A stretch of DNA of 64,000 bases, taken from contig NZ_PGCP01000004.1 of the NCBI RefSeq assembly GCF_002812985.1, positions 226,960 through 290,959 of the forward strand, read 5' to 3'. Positions 39,183 through 48,786 of the stretch are shown piece after piece. The notes under the pieces are model-generated. The model searched no databases and was not told the DNA's origin. It worked only from the letters and a program-made list of their open reading frames with translations. Position numbers and translations under genes: made by a program. The stretch's first letter is position 1, and each line of letters opens with the position of its first letter. The DNA comes from Aeromonas lusitana. Its GTDB lineage: Bacteria > Pseudomonadota > Gammaproteobacteria > Enterobacterales > Aeromonadaceae.

Positions 39183-39487
39183 AGCTCCCCCAATATTGTA
39201 GGTATAGGCATGCGAATGATATTAATTTCGTTGCATGCAGGGGGGACAATATCAGCCAAAAACAGCCTGGATTGCGATCGAGTCCACACTTTAATTATTC
39301 ACAATGGACCTAATGCCAATTAACAAATTGGTTATCTTATTGATGATGACTTTAATATCAGAGTTATTACTTTATTATTTAATTTGTAATTTTCGTGGTG
39401 TTAAAGTTTTTAATTATTGAATATCCAGGTCGACACTCATTTAACATAGCTAATATCCGTCAGATCAATGAGCGCTATTCAGGCGGC
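39183..39487. other. AT-rich control region of the toxin gene
   Basis: The 305 bases upstream of the toxin are strongly AT-rich (for example 39290-39430) and hold no gene. They contain the leader structure at 39187-39252 and presumably the promoter. Confidence 0.6.
39187..39252 (-). promoter_or_regulatory. Toxin mRNA leader with two exclusive pairings
   Basis: In mRNA order: ATATTGT (39252-39246), CCCCCC (39245-39240), an inner hairpin built on two GCATGC palindromes (39238-39233 and 39213-39208), ACAATAT (39199-39193) and GGGGGAG (39191-39185), the Shine-Dalgarno. ATATTGT can pair with ACAATAT, or CCCCCC with GGGGG; the pairs cross, so they exclude each other or form a pseudoknot. Confidence 0.55.
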
Positions 39488-39967
39488 CTATTCCGGGTCT
39501 TCTTCCGGATTGGGGATCAACACTTCGGTCAGCCGTCCGTCCTCATCACGGCTCAGCACCAGTCTGCGGCCCGCTTGCAGATCCGCCGGGCTGCCGTTCA
39601 ACCAGCGGGTCTGGGTATCGAACACCAGCACCCCCAGCTCCTGCAGCAACAAGGCTTGCCCGGCCACGGCGAGCAGCCTGTCTTCCGCCCGCAGCCACTG
39701 GCTGCTCTGGGCCAGGGTCGGAGCCGAGGCAATCACCTGGATCTGCTCGGCGACACCGTAACGACTCTGAATGGCGAGGCGCATGCCTGGCCTGAGGGCA
39801 TCTGGCCCGTCGATACCCACCAGATCGGCACTGCCTAACTCCAGCTCGGCCCCCTGAAACTGCAGACGGATGCCATCGTTGTGCTCCAGTTCCACCAGCC
39901 AGAGCTCGGGCTCCATGGCCAGGGCGCCCAGTGGCAGCATGCAGAGGATGAGTGCGGTTCTTGTCAT
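39488..39967 (-). CDS. Hypothetical exported protein
   Basis: A 159-residue protein with a short signal peptide (MTRTALILCMLPLGALA). The rest is rich in beta-type segments: DGIRLQFQGAELELGSADLVGIDG and a repeat-like ELGVLVFDTQTRWLNGSPADLQAGRRLVL, the pattern of small periplasmic DUF5666-like beta proteins. It is acidic and ends NPEEDPE. It lies 84 bases downstream of another small exported protein on the same strand, and both diverge from a two-component system that may control them. Confidence 0.7.
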   Translation of the reverse strand: MTRTALILCMLPLGALAMEPELWLVELEHNDGIRLQFQGAELELGSADLVGIDGPDALRPGMRLAIQSRYGVAEQIQVIASAPTLAQSSQWLRAEDRLLAVAGQALLLQELGVLVFDTQTRWLNGSPADLQAGRRLVLSRDEDGRLTEVLIPNPEEDPE

Positions 39968-40051
39968 GGCAGGACCTCGGGGTCACGGGGACTCGAGGCT
40001 TAACTATGGGCCGGATCGGGACTTTTTTCCGGCCGGGGGCGAAGAGAGTGG

Positions 40052-40468
40052 CTAGTCCTCTTCCCGGCAGCGGCTCAGGCGCATGCCGTCAAACTGGCAT
40101 TCGAGCTCCAGCCAGCGTCCTTCGAAGGGGGCCAGACTCTCGTCCGAGGTGACATAACCCCAGATCCGCCCCTGCTCCACCGGCCCTTCCAGCTCCATCT
40201 CATCGTCCTCTTCCAGCGCCTCCACCTTGCGGATCAGGCGCCTCTCCCCTTGCGTCTCCCCTTCCAGCTCGACCCAGGTGCCGCCGAGATCGTCCTCGCT
40301 CAACCCATCCTTGAAGCGGGTATCGCCATCGAGATCGAAGGGGATGCCGTTGACCATCAATTGGCCGAGCTGCCAGCTGGTACGGCCGGTCAGCTTGAAC
40401 TCGGCCGCCTGCACCAGGCCAAAAGGCAGCAAGATCAACAGCCAGAGGGCGCAGAGAGACTTCTTCAT
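40052..40468 (-). CDS. Hypothetical exported acidic protein
   Basis: A 138-residue protein with signal peptide MKKSLCALWLLILLPFGLVQA and a very acidic mature chain (EALEEDDEMELEG; ending REED). FKLTGRTSWQLGQLMVNGIPFDL and VWGYV-like RIWGYVTSDES suggest a small OB- or beta-barrel fold of the DUF5666-like kind. Two cysteines near the end (LECQF, SRCRE). It diverges over 90 bases from the OmpR-type regulator, so cation or envelope-stress control is possible. Confidence 0.7.
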   Translation of the reverse strand: MKKSLCALWLLILLPFGLVQAAEFKLTGRTSWQLGQLMVNGIPFDLDGDTRFKDGLSEDDLGGTWVELEGETQGERRLIRKVEALEEDDEMELEGPVEQGRIWGYVTSDESLAPFEGRWLELECQFDGMRLSRCREED

Positions 40469-40558
40469 CGGGGATCCTCGGGGTTACACTGGCACACAAG
40501 ATACCTTATCCGGTGTGAAATGGCCGTGAAATGCCGGCCGGGAGCAGGAGATCAAATC

Positions 40559-41227
40559 ATGAAAATACTGGTGGTGGAAGACAATCCCCAGGTGGCAGAG
40601 ACCATCATGGACTACCTGGAACTGGCGGGGCATCAGCTGGATTGTGCCTATCACGGCCAGGCCGCCCTGCAACTGCTGGCGGAGCAGCGCTTCGACGTCA
40701 TCATCATGGACGTCATGATGCCGCGCCTCGATGGGCTGCGTACCGTTGAACAATTAAGAGCCGACGGCATCTCCACGCCCGTGCTGTTTCTCACCGCCCG
40801 GGACAGCCTGGACGACAAGCTGGCCGGTTTTCGCGCCGGCGGTGACGACTACCTGGTCAAGCCGTTCGCCATGGAGGAGCTGGAAGTCAGGCTGCAGGCC
40901 CTCTCCCTGCGCGGCCCCCGTGGCGATCTGGGCACCCTCAGCTACGGCGAGCTGACGGTGGATCCCGCCAGCGGCCGCGCCAAACGGGCGGGGGTTGAGC
41001 TCAAACTCGGCAAGATCCCGTTCCAGATCCTCACACTGCTGGTGAAACGGGCACCTCAACTGGTGACGCGCCAGGAGGTACTGGATACCGTCTGGGGGGA
41101 TGAGGAGCCTGACTCCGATGCCCTGCGCAGCCACATCTATGCCCTGCGCAACGCCCTCGACAAGCCCTTCCCCAGCCCCATGCTGGAGACCTTGCACGGC
41201 CAGGGGTACAGGCTGGTCTCCTTATGA
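40559..41227 (+). CDS. OmpR/PhoB-type response regulator
   Basis: A 222-residue regulator. Receiver domain: acidic pocket VVEDN, phospho-acceptor D51 (IIMDVMMPRLDG), LTARD and K102 region DYLVKPF. Winged-helix domain from about residue 130: LGKIPFQILTLLVKRAPQLVTRQEV and LRSHIYALRNALD. ATG at 40559 has caggag upstream; the longer frame is not supported. Its stop overlaps the kinase start in ATGA. Confidence 0.95.
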   Translation: MKILVVEDNPQVAETIMDYLELAGHQLDCAYHGQAALQLLAEQRFDVIIMDVMMPRLDGLRTVEQLRADGISTPVLFLTARDSLDDKLAGFRAGGDDYLVKPFAMEELEVRLQALSLRGPRGDLGTLSYGELTVDPASGRAKRAGVELKLGKIPFQILTLLVKRAPQLVTRQEVLDTVWGDEEPDSDALRSHIYALRNALDKPFPSPMLETLHGQGYRLVSL

Positions 41228-42480
41228 GCCTGCCAAGGCTGCGCAATCGGCTGATCCTGGTGCTGGGGGGGGCCGGGCTCCTGCTGCTGCTGATCCTCAG
41301 CCTGCTGATGGTGGTGGCCGAAAACAAGATGGAGGAGCTTAGCCTGCGTCACTGGCTGGAGGCCGAGGCCACCCGCTACGACGATGACTGGCTGCGACTC
41401 GGCCCGGCGGCGCCAGCCCCCAGCCCACGCCAGTTCTCCAGCTACTGGACCCAGGCCGGACGACTGCCCGCCTGGCTCAAGCCCTACGCCAGCCCCGGTT
41501 TCTACGAGCATCAGCTCGGCAACGAGGACAAGCACTTCCTGGTACGCTCCCACCCCTCGGGCCAGGGTCTGCTCTATCTCGTCTTCAACGACGACGCCGA
41601 CGACTATCTGGATCCTTATGAAGACAAGCTGCACCTGGTCACCCGGGTGATCGGGCTGGTCCTGCTGCTGTGCAGCGTCGCCTTCGGCATCTGGCTGGTG
41701 CGTCACATCACCAGGCCGCTGGAACGGCTGCGCCAGCGGGTCGCCCACCTCACCCCGGATCAGGCCGACTTCGTGCCGGATGCCCCCTGGCAGGAGCTGC
41801 GGGAGATCGAGCTGGCCCTGCTCGCCGGCAAGCATGAGGTCGCCGCCGTGTTCGCCCGGGAGCAGGAGTTCAGCCGCTTCGCAAGCCACGAGCTGCGCAC
41901 CCCCAACATGGTGATCCAGGGCTCGGCGGCCCTGCTCGGCAAGGTGACGGACTTGCCCGCCCCCGCCGTGCGGGCCGCGGGTCGCATCCGCACCGCCAGC
42001 GACGAGATGGCCCTGCTCACCGAAACCTTCCTGCTGCTGGGTCGCAAGGAGGCCGTGGAGCGGCCACCGCAGCGAGTCGCCCCCCTGATCCGCCGGGAGC
42101 TGGCCCGCCTCGCCCCCCTGCTCCACAGGGAGAGCCTCGAGATCCGGCTGCAACTCGATGAAGAGGGGGAGGCGCATGCCCCCCTCTCCCTGCTCGCCAT
42201 CGCGCTCGGCAACCTGCTCAAGAATGCTCTGAGCTACGCCGAGGGGCATATCGAGATCCAGCTGACGGAGCAGACACTCACCATCAGCAACCCCACCGCG
42301 GCGGCGCCGGACCAGATCCTGGGCTATGGCTGTGGCCTCACCATCATCCAGCGCATCTGCGAGAAGCTGGACTGGCAGATCAGCACCCGGCTGGAAGAGG
42401 GGGTGTTCAGCGCTAGGCTGGAGATGGGTCAGGGAGTTGTCATTGACGACGGCTCATCACCCACCGATAAGGCTGAGTGA
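41224..42480 (+). CDS. Sensor histidine kinase
   Basis: A 418-residue kinase, partner of the upstream regulator. Transmembrane segments lie at about 9-32 and 140-160, with a periplasmic domain of about 105 residues between them; HAMP-like region follows (HITRPLERLRQRV). The phospho-acceptor is H222 in FASHELRTP. The N box is LGNLLKNALSYA and the glycine box GYGCGLTII. The domain is short for a sensor and no ligand motif is evident, although the segment EHQLGNEDKHF and the acidic FNDDADDYLDPYEDK could bind cations. Confidence 0.93.
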   Translation: MSLPRLRNRLILVLGGAGLLLLLILSLLMVVAENKMEELSLRHWLEAEATRYDDDWLRLGPAAPAPSPRQFSSYWTQAGRLPAWLKPYASPGFYEHQLGNEDKHFLVRSHPSGQGLLYLVFNDDADDYLDPYEDKLHLVTRVIGLVLLLCSVAFGIWLVRHITRPLERLRQRVAHLTPDQADFVPDAPWQELREIELALLAGKHEVAAVFAREQEFSRFASHELRTPNMVIQGSAALLGKVTDLPAPAVRAAGRIRTASDEMALLTETFLLLGRKEAVERPPQRVAPLIRRELARLAPLLHRESLEIRLQLDEEGEAHAPLSLLAIALGNLLKNALSYAEGHIEIQLTEQTLTISNPTAAAPDQILGYGCGLTIIQRICEKLDWQISTRLEEGVFSARLEMGQGVVIDDGSSPTDKAE

Positions 42481-42492
42481 GGCTTGTAACAG

Positions 42493-42545
42493 ACCCCCTC
42501 ATCCCCGCCCCTTCTCCCCGTCTCTTCGAAAAAGTGGGAGAAGGG
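42493..42545. repeat. C/T-rich palindromic repeat
   Basis: Arms cccttctccc (42509-42518) and gggagaaggg (42536-42545) preceded by ccccctcatcccc. It resembles the element inserted in thiH at 31648-31719 and sits directly after the kinase gene. Confidence 0.65.
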
Positions 42546-42582
42546 AGATGAAACGGCCGAGCTTGCGCGCAAACCAGAAACG

Positions 42583-42608
42583 ACAAGGCGCCCTAAGGCG
42601 CCTTGTCT
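42583..42608. terminator. Terminator between histidine kinase and rimK
   Basis: acaaggcgcc-ctaa-ggcgccttgt, a perfect 10-bp stem between the convergent kinase and rimK genes. Confidence 0.8.
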
Positions 42609-42630
42609 GTTCCAACCATCCGATTTGCTG

Positions 42631-43527
42631 TCACTCTGCCGGCTTATGCTTGCGGCTCGCCTTGAGCTCGAGGAACTCGATGATCTTGCCCGCCACATCC
42701 TTGCCTGAGGCGGCTTCCACCCCTTGCAGGCCGGGGGAGGAGTTCACCTCCAGCACCAGTGGGCCACGGGCAGAGCGCAAGATATCCACCCCGGCCACAT
42801 CCAGCCCCATGATCTTGGCGGCCTGCACCGCGGTCGCCCGCTCTTCCGGGCTTATCTTGATCGCCTCGGCGGTACCGCCGCGATGCAGGTTGGAGCGAAA
42901 CTCCCCCGGCTGGGCCTGACGGCGCATGGCGGCCACCACCTTGCCGTTGACCACCAGGCAGCGGATGTCGGCGCCGTTCGCCTCGCGGATGTACTCCTGC
43001 ACCAGGATGTTGTTGTTGGTCTGGATGAAGGCCTCGATCACGCTCTCGGCGGCCTTCTGGGTCTCGCACAGCACGACGCCTATGCCCTGGGTGCCTTCCA
43101 GCAGCTTCACCACCAGGGGGGCGCCGCCCACCATGGTAATCAGATCCGGTACGTCGTGGGTGCTATGGGCATAACCCGTGATGGGCAGGCCGATGCCGTG
43201 GCGTGACAACAGCTGCATGGCACGCAATTTGTCGCGGGAGCGGGAGATGGCCACCGAACTGTTCAGCGCCATGGTGTTCATCATCTCGAACTGACGCAGC
43301 ACGGCGGTGCCGTAGAAGGTGATGCTGGCGCCGATGCGCGGGATCACGGCGTCATAGTTCTCAAGCTCCCGTCCCTCATAGTGAATGGAGGGATTGTGGG
43401 AGGCGATGTTCATGTAGCAGCGCAGGGTGTCGAGCACCTCGACCTGATGACCACGAGCCCGGGCCACCTCGACCAGACGGCGGGTGGAGTAGTTGTTGGG
43501 CTCGCGGGATAAAATGGCAATATTCAT
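42631..43527 (-). CDS. rimK: ATP-grasp glutamate ligase RimK
   Basis: A 298-residue ATP-grasp enzyme that adds glutamate to the C-terminus of ribosomal protein S6. Features: N-terminal [21 protein letters not shown]-binding lysine in [36 protein letters not shown] and metal-binding [14 protein letters not shown]. Length equals E. coli RimK (300). Single gene with its own terminator. Confidence 0.95.
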   Translation of the reverse strand: MNIAILSREPNNYSTRRLVEVARARGHQVEVLDTLRCYMNIASHNPSIHYEGRELENYDAVIPRIGASITFYGTAVLRQFEMMNTMALNSSVAISRSRDKLRAMQLLSRHGIGLPITGYAHSTHDVPDLITMVGGAPLVVKLLEGTQGIGVVLCETQKAAESVIEAFIQTNNNILVQEYIREANGADIRCLVVNGKVVAAMRRQAQPGEFRSNLHRGGTAEAIKISPEERATAVQAAKIMGLDVAGVDILRSARGPLVLEVNSSPGLQGVEAASGKDVAGKIIEFLELKASRKHKPAE

Positions 43528-43685
43528 GGAAATGGCAGACCTGATAATCGGACTGGAGAGTATAGGGTGCCATGAACGGCTGGCAACGCCAATCCTTTCC
43601 CCTCACCATACGCCGTTCTGCAAGAAGGCACCAAGACGGTGCCAAAACAGCCTGAGCCATTCTATAAATGCGGTCTAAAACAGCG

Positions 43686-44747
43686 TCAATGCGGGCCGCG
43701 TAGATCCTGTTGCAACCCGAGCAGCAACCCCACCTCCCGCAGGCGACGGGCCGTGGCACCGCCCCATCCTGCGACCGGAACCGGCGCCAGCAGGGTCTGG
43801 GCGATGCAGTGACGATAGAGGGGCCCCTCCAGTTGCCAGCTCTGCACCAGGCCGTTTTCGTGATGATGCAACCAGGCCTGATTGCCACTGCGCAGCAGCT
43901 CCAGCCGCCGCCCGTCTTTCAGCAAGAGGCTGAGCCCCTTCTTCTCCACCCCGGGCCCCGCGTACTTGTCGAGCCAGAGGGTCAGCGGCACCCCGGCCGC
44001 CTCCCCGCGCAGGCAGGCACGCCCCTCGGCGGTGCTCAGATCTCCCCGTTCGATGGGATTGCCCAGCCGATCGCTGACCCCCTCGGCCGCCAGATGCAGG
44101 CTGTCGTCCCCACCGAGGGCCACCAGCAGCTCGCGGATCATGGCCAGCACATGGGTGCCTATGTCGAGGATGACGCCATCCGGGTGATGGAAGATTCGCT
44201 TATCCGGCTCACCGGTGGCGAAGTTGAGGGCAAAGGGGTGACCCTGCGCATCTATGCCGCAAGGCTCCAGCAAGAAGCCCTCCACCTCGGCCACATCCAG
44301 AATGGTCGCGGGCCGAACCCGTGCCCCGTCCGTCAGGGGCTGCCAGCCGGCATCCAGCTCACCACAGAGCAGTTGCTGCACTGCGCTGCGCGCCATCCAG
44401 TGATCCAGCGCCAGCACCCGACCCGCCACGGCGGGGTCGGCCAACAGAGCTCGCAAGCGGTCGTGCTGGGCCAGACTGGCCACCACGGGTTTCTCCACCA
44501 GGATCAAGGGGATGGAGCTTGCCAGCGCCTGCTCCAGCACAGGCAGATGCAGCAGAGAAGGGGTGGCGATGACCAGCCTGTCCAGCGGCAAGGCCAGCAG
44601 GGCTTCCAGACTCTGGGCCTGAATCACCCCCGGCAGGGTCTGAACCGGGTCAAAACCCCAGATCTCAGCATCTTCTGCCAGTGCAGCGAGCGCAGGCAGA
44701 TAGGCCGTCTGTACCACGGCCCCCAGGCCGACAAATCCAATCTTCAT
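43686..44747 (-). CDS. Gfo/Idh/MocA family oxidoreductase
   Basis: A 353-residue NAD(P)-dependent dehydrogenase-like protein. The Rossmann start is MKIGFVGLGAVVQTAYLPAL (GxGxxx); the EKP motif is in LILVEKPVVASLAQHD; the C-terminal domain has VILDIGTHVLAMIREL with the family aspartate and histidine. The substrate, probably a sugar derivative, cannot be told. It lies downstream of the metH ghost and may be read from its own promoter within that stretch. Confidence 0.82.
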   Translation of the reverse strand: MKIGFVGLGAVVQTAYLPALAALAEDAEIWGFDPVQTLPGVIQAQSLEALLALPLDRLVIATPSLLHLPVLEQALASSIPLILVEKPVVASLAQHDRLRALLADPAVAGRVLALDHWMARSAVQQLLCGELDAGWQPLTDGARVRPATILDVAEVEGFLLEPCGIDAQGHPFALNFATGEPDKRIFHHPDGVILDIGTHVLAMIRELLVALGGDDSLHLAAEGVSDRLGNPIERGDLSTAEGRACLRGEAAGVPLTLWLDKYAGPGVEKKGLSLLLKDGRRLELLRSGNQAWLHHHENGLVQSWQLEGPLYRHCIAQTLLAPVPVAGWGGATARRLREVGLLLGLQQDLRGPH

Positions 44748-44784
44748 AACAACCTCGATTCAGGGTCCATGGACACTGTCGGTC

Positions 44785-44872
44785 AATGCAGGTTAGGCCC
44801 CATCGGCCTCTAGCTAGCGTCATGCCCTTGCGCGTCGCCTAGTCTTCCACCTGGTCGCATTCAGGATCTGCG
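44785..44872 (-). pseudogene. Degenerate copy of the metH 3' end
   Basis: caggttaggcccc and cgtcatgcccttgcgc occur here and again at the end of metH (44904-44960), in the same order, with gagged but alignable sequence between and after (ggatctgcg). The ghost encodes a final PNLH then TGA; MetH ends GPNLS then TGA. Internal stops and small indels show decay. No upstream part of a second metH exists. Confidence 0.85.
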
Positions 44873-44897
44873 TGGCACTCATCTAGACCCAGCCTGA

Positions 44898-47800
44898 TCA
44901 GCTCAGGTTAGGCCCCAGCCAGCGCTCGGCTTCCACCAGCGTCATGCCCTTGCGCACGGCGTAATCCTCAACTTGATCCTGCTGGATCTGCGCCACCGCG
45001 AAGTACTTGCTGTCCGGGTGGGAAAAGTACCAGCCCGACACCGCCGCCCCCGGCCACATGGCGTAGGACTCGGTGAGCTTCATGCCAATGGCCTGCTCGA
45101 CCTCCAGCAGCTCCCAGATACTGCCCTTCTCGGTGTGCTCGGGGCAGGCCGGATAGCCAGGCGCCGGGCGTATGCCGCGGTAGTTCTCGCGGATCAGCTC
45201 CTCGTTACTCAGCGCTTCATCCGCGGCGTAACCCCAGTGCACTTTACGCACCTGCTCGTGCAGGTGCTCGGCGAAGGCCTCCGCCAGACGATCGCACACC
45301 GCCTGAATGAGGATAGCGTTGTAGTCGTCGTGCTCCGCTTTATAGGCGTTGGCAATGGCCTCTTCACCTATGCCGCCGGTCACGGCGAAGGCACCGATCC
45401 AGTCCGGTTTGCCGCTCTCTTTCGGCGCCACATAGTCCGCCAGACAGTAGTTCGGGAAGCCCTGCTTCTCGCTCTGCTGGCGCAGGTGGTGCAGCACCTT
45501 GCGCACCTCGCTGCGTGACTCGTCCGTGTAGACCTCTATGCTGTCCCCCACGGCGTTAGCGGGGAACAAGCCTATGATGCCGGCGCAACACACGCTTTGA
45601 TCCTGCTCCAGTTTATCCAGCATGGCGTTGGCATCGGCAAACAGGGCGGTCGCCTCCTCGCCAATGATCTCGTCTTCCAGGATGCGCGGATACTTGCCCG
45701 CCAGCTCCCAGCTCAGAAAAAACGGCGTCCAGTCGATGTAGGGGCGCAGCACCGAGATGGGTACGTTTTCGAACGTCTGCACGCCGGGCTCGCGGGGCGC
45801 GGGGGGCTGATAGCCGACCCAGTCCAGCTGATGGCGGTTGGCACGGGCGTGGGCCAGGCTGACCGGCTTGGAGCGGGGCTGCTTACGGGCGTGTTGCTCC
45901 CGGGCAATCTCGTACTCCTTGTCGATGCGGGCGACGAAGGCGGGCTTGAGCTCAGGGCTCAGCAGGCTCTGGGCCACCCCGACTGCCCGCGACGCGTTCG
46001 ACACATAGACCACGGGCTCCGAGTAGTTCTGCTCTATCTTGACCGCGGTGTGAGCCTTGGAGGTAGTGGCGCCACCGATCAGCAGCGGCAGATTGAAACC
46101 CTGGCGCTCCATCTCTTTGGCCACGTGCACCATCTCGTCGAGGGACGGGGTGATAAGGCCGGACAATCCAATAATGTCGGCGTTCACCTCCCGCGCCGTC
46201 TTGAGAATGGTCTCGCAGGAGACCATGACCCCGAGATCCACTATCTCGTAGTTGTTGCACTGCAACACAACGCCGACGATGTTCTTGCCGATGTCGTGCA
46301 CGTCCCCCTTGACGGTGGCGAGCACTATCTTGCCGTTGCTGTAACCGCCCTGCTTCTCCGCCTCTATATAGGGCTGCAGATAGGCCACCGCCCGCTTCAT
46401 CACCCGGGCGGATTTCACCACCTGGGGCAGGAACATCTTGCCCGCACCGAACAGGTCGCCGACCACGTTCATGCCATCCATCAGGGGACCTTCGATCACG
46501 TGCAGCGGCTTCTCGGCCCCGGCCCGCGCCTCCTCGGTATCCTCCTCGATGAAATCGGTCAGCCCCTTGACCAGGGCGTGTTCGAGCCGCTTGCCCACGG
46601 GCCAGCTGCGCCACTCCTGATCCCGCGGATCCTCCGCCTGGGCACCAGAGCCGCGATACTTCTCGGCGATGGCCAGCAGCGCCTCGGTGGCGTCGGAGTT
46701 GAGGTTCAGCACCACGGCCTCGACCTTCTCTTTCAGCTCCGCCGGTATGTCTTCATAGATGGCGAGCTGACCGGCGTTGACTATGCCCATGTCCATGCCG
46801 TTCTGGATGGCGTGGTAGAGGAAGACGGCGTGGATGGCTTCGCGCACCGGCTCGTTGCCACGGAAGGAGAAGGAGACGTTGGAGACGCCGCCGGAGATCA
46901 TGGCGTGGGGCAGGTTGTCCTTGATGTCCTTCACCGCTTCGATGAAGTCCACCGCATAGTTGTTGTGCTCGTCGATCCCGGTCGCCACCGCGAAGATGTT
47001 GGGATCGAAGATGATGTCTTCCGGCGGGAAACCCACCTGATCCACCAGGATCCGGTAGGCGCGCTGGCAGATCTCGAACTTGCGGGCGCGGGTGTCGGCC
47101 TGACCCACCTCGTCGAACGCCATGACGATGACGGCGGCGCCATAGCGGCGCAGCAGTTTCGCCTGGGCGATGAATTTCTCCTCCCCCTCCTTCATGGAGA
47201 TGGAGTTGACCACCGGCTTGCCCTGCACGCACTTGAGGCCCGCCTCCAGCACCTCCCACTTGGAGGAGTCGATCATCACGGGCACCCGGGCTATGTCAGG
47301 CTCGCCGGCGATCAGGTTCAGGAAGCGCACCATGGCCGCCTCGGCGTCCAGCATGCCTTCATCCATGTTGATGTCGATGATCTGGGCGCCGCTCTCCACC
47401 TGCTGCTTGGCCACCTCGAGGGCCTCGTCGTAGAGCCCCTCCTTGATCAGCCGCTTGAACTTGGCCGAGCCGGTGACGTTGGTGCGCTCCCCCACGTTCA
47501 CGAACATGGACTCCGCCGTGATGATGAGAGGCTCCAGACCCGACAGTCGGCAGGCGACCGGCAGGCTGGGCAAGGCGCGAGGACAGATGCCCGCCACCGC
47601 GTCGCTCATGGCGCGGATATGGGTCGGGGTGGTGCCACAGCAGCCCCCCACCAGGTTCAAGAAGCCGCTCTGGGCCCACTCACGGATATGCTCCGCCATC
47701 TCCCCAGCATCGAGATCGTACTCGCCGAACGCATTGGGCAGGCCGGCGTTGGGGTGAGCGCTGACATGGGATTCGCTGATGCGGGACAGCTCTTCCACGT

Positions 47801-48581
47801 ACTGGCGCAGCTCATCCGGCCCTAGGGCGCAGTTGAGGCCAAACGAGATGGGTTTGACGTGGCGAAGCGAATGATAGAAGGCTTCCGTGGTCTGGCCGGA
47901 CAGGGTGCGACCGGACGCGTCCGTGATGGTGCCGGAGATCATCACCGGCAGGCTGTACCCCAGCGCCTCGAACACCCCTTCCACCGCGAAGGCGGCGGCC
48001 TTGGCGTTGAGGGTATCAAAGATGGTCTCGATGAGGATGATGTCGGCGCCCCCCTCGATCAGGGCATGGGTCGATTCCGTATAGGCAGCCACCAGCTCGT
48101 CATAGGTGACGTTGCGCTTGCCGGGATCGTTGACGTCCGGCGAGATGGACGCGGTGCGGTTGGTGGGGCCCAAGACCCCTGCCACGAAGCGCGGCTTGTG
48201 GGGCTCTCTGGCGGTCCACTCGTCGGCGACGGCGCGGGCGAGGCGCGCGGCCTCGCGGTTGATCTCGGCGGAGAATGCTTCCATCTCGTAATCGGCCATG
48301 GCGATACGGGTGGCGTTGAAGGTGTTGGTCTCGAGGATGTCGGCGCCGGCGGCGCAGTATTGATCGTGGATCTCGCGGATCACCGCGGGCTTGGTCAGCA
48401 CCAGCAGGTCGTTGTTGCCCTTGATGTCGGTGTGCCAGTCGGCGAAGCGCACACCGCGGTAGTCCGACTCACCGAGCTTGTAGCCCTGGATCATGGTGCC
48501 CATGGCCCCGTCGATGATCAGGATCCGTTCTTTCAGGCAGGCTTCCAACTTCTTTTTTATGTTCGACATTGTGTTCGACAC
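44898..48581 (-). CDS. metH: Cobalamin-dependent methionine synthase MetH
   Basis: A 1227-residue methionine synthase, the same length as in E. coli. Domains in order: homocysteine-binding barrel with zinc cysteines ([15 protein letters not shown]), methyl-THF pterin-binding barrel ([11 protein letters not shown]), cobalamin domain with [11 protein letters not shown] (the His ligates cobalt) and the C-terminal reactivation domain ([23 protein letters not shown]). GTG at 48581 is taken as start because AGAGGA lies seven bases upstream; an ATG four codons later is possible. No B12 riboswitch was seen upstream. Confidence 0.97.
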   Translation of the reverse strand: MSNTMSNIKKKLEACLKERILIIDGAMGTMIQGYKLGESDYRGVRFADWHTDIKGNNDLLVLTKPAVIREIHDQYCAAGADILETNTFNATRIAMADYEMEAFSAEINREAARLARAVADEWTAREPHKPRFVAGVLGPTNRTASISPDVNDPGKRNVTYDELVAAYTESTHALIEGGADIILIETIFDTLNAKAAAFAVEGVFEALGYSLPVMISGTITDASGRTLSGQTTEAFYHSLRHVKPISFGLNCALGPDELRQYVEELSRISESHVSAHPNAGLPNAFGEYDLDAGEMAEHIREWAQSGFLNLVGGCCGTTPTHIRAMSDAVAGICPRALPSLPVACRLSGLEPLIITAESMFVNVGERTNVTGSAKFKRLIKEGLYDEALEVAKQQVESGAQIIDINMDEGMLDAEAAMVRFLNLIAGEPDIARVPVMIDSSKWEVLEAGLKCVQGKPVVNSISMKEGEEKFIAQAKLLRRYGAAVIVMAFDEVGQADTRARKFEICQRAYRILVDQVGFPPEDIIFDPNIFAVATGIDEHNNYAVDFIEAVKDIKDNLPHAMISGGVSNVSFSFRGNEPVREAIHAVFLYHAIQNGMDMGIVNAGQLAIYEDIPAELKEKVEAVVLNLNSDATEALLAIAEKYRGSGAQAEDPRDQEWRSWPVGKRLEHALVKGLTDFIEEDTEEARAGAEKPLHVIEGPLMDGMNVVGDLFGAGKMFLPQVVKSARVMKRAVAYLQPYIEAEKQGGYSNGKIVLATVKGDVHDIGKNIVGVVLQCNNYEIVDLGVMVSCETILKTAREVNADIIGLSGLITPSLDEMVHVAKEMERQGFNLPLLIGGATTSKAHTAVKIEQNYSEPVVYVSNASRAVGVAQSLLSPELKPAFVARIDKEYEIAREQHARKQPRSKPVSLAHARANRHQLDWVGYQPPAPREPGVQTFENVPISVLRPYIDWTPFFLSWELAGKYPRILEDEIIGEEATALFADANAMLDKLEQDQSVCCAGIIGLFPANAVGDSIEVYTDESRSEVRKVLHHLRQQSEKQGFPNYCLADYVAPKESGKPDWIGAFAVTGGIGEEAIANAYKAEHDDYNAILIQAVCDRLAEAFAEHLHEQVRKVHWGYAADEALSNEELIRENYRGIRPAPGYPACPEHTEKGSIWELLEVEQAIGMKLTESYAMWPGAAVSGWYFSHPDSKYFAVAQIQQDQVEDYAVRKGMTLVEAERWLGPNLS

Positions 48582-48786
48582 CGCTCGTTCCTCTTACATC
48601 CATGCAACTGCGCGAAGCCCATCCTAGCAGCAAACAAATCAAATGGAAATCTAGCCGTCTATCTGTCCGTAGCCTTGATTAAATATAACCATAAATAGGT
48701 AATGAGTGGACCCTGAGCCGGGAGTACCCTATGCCCGTCCTCCATAGGGATACGTGCTTGCTGTATTACAAAAGAGAAAAATAACT

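Noticed and set aside
45597..47825. 742-codon open frame opposite metH
   Set aside because: His/Val/Leu/Gly-rich antisense shadow with no family features; MetH is full-length on the minus strand.
48582..48786. B12 riboswitch upstream of metH
   Set aside because: No cobalamin-box sequence such as GCCACTG was found in the leader.
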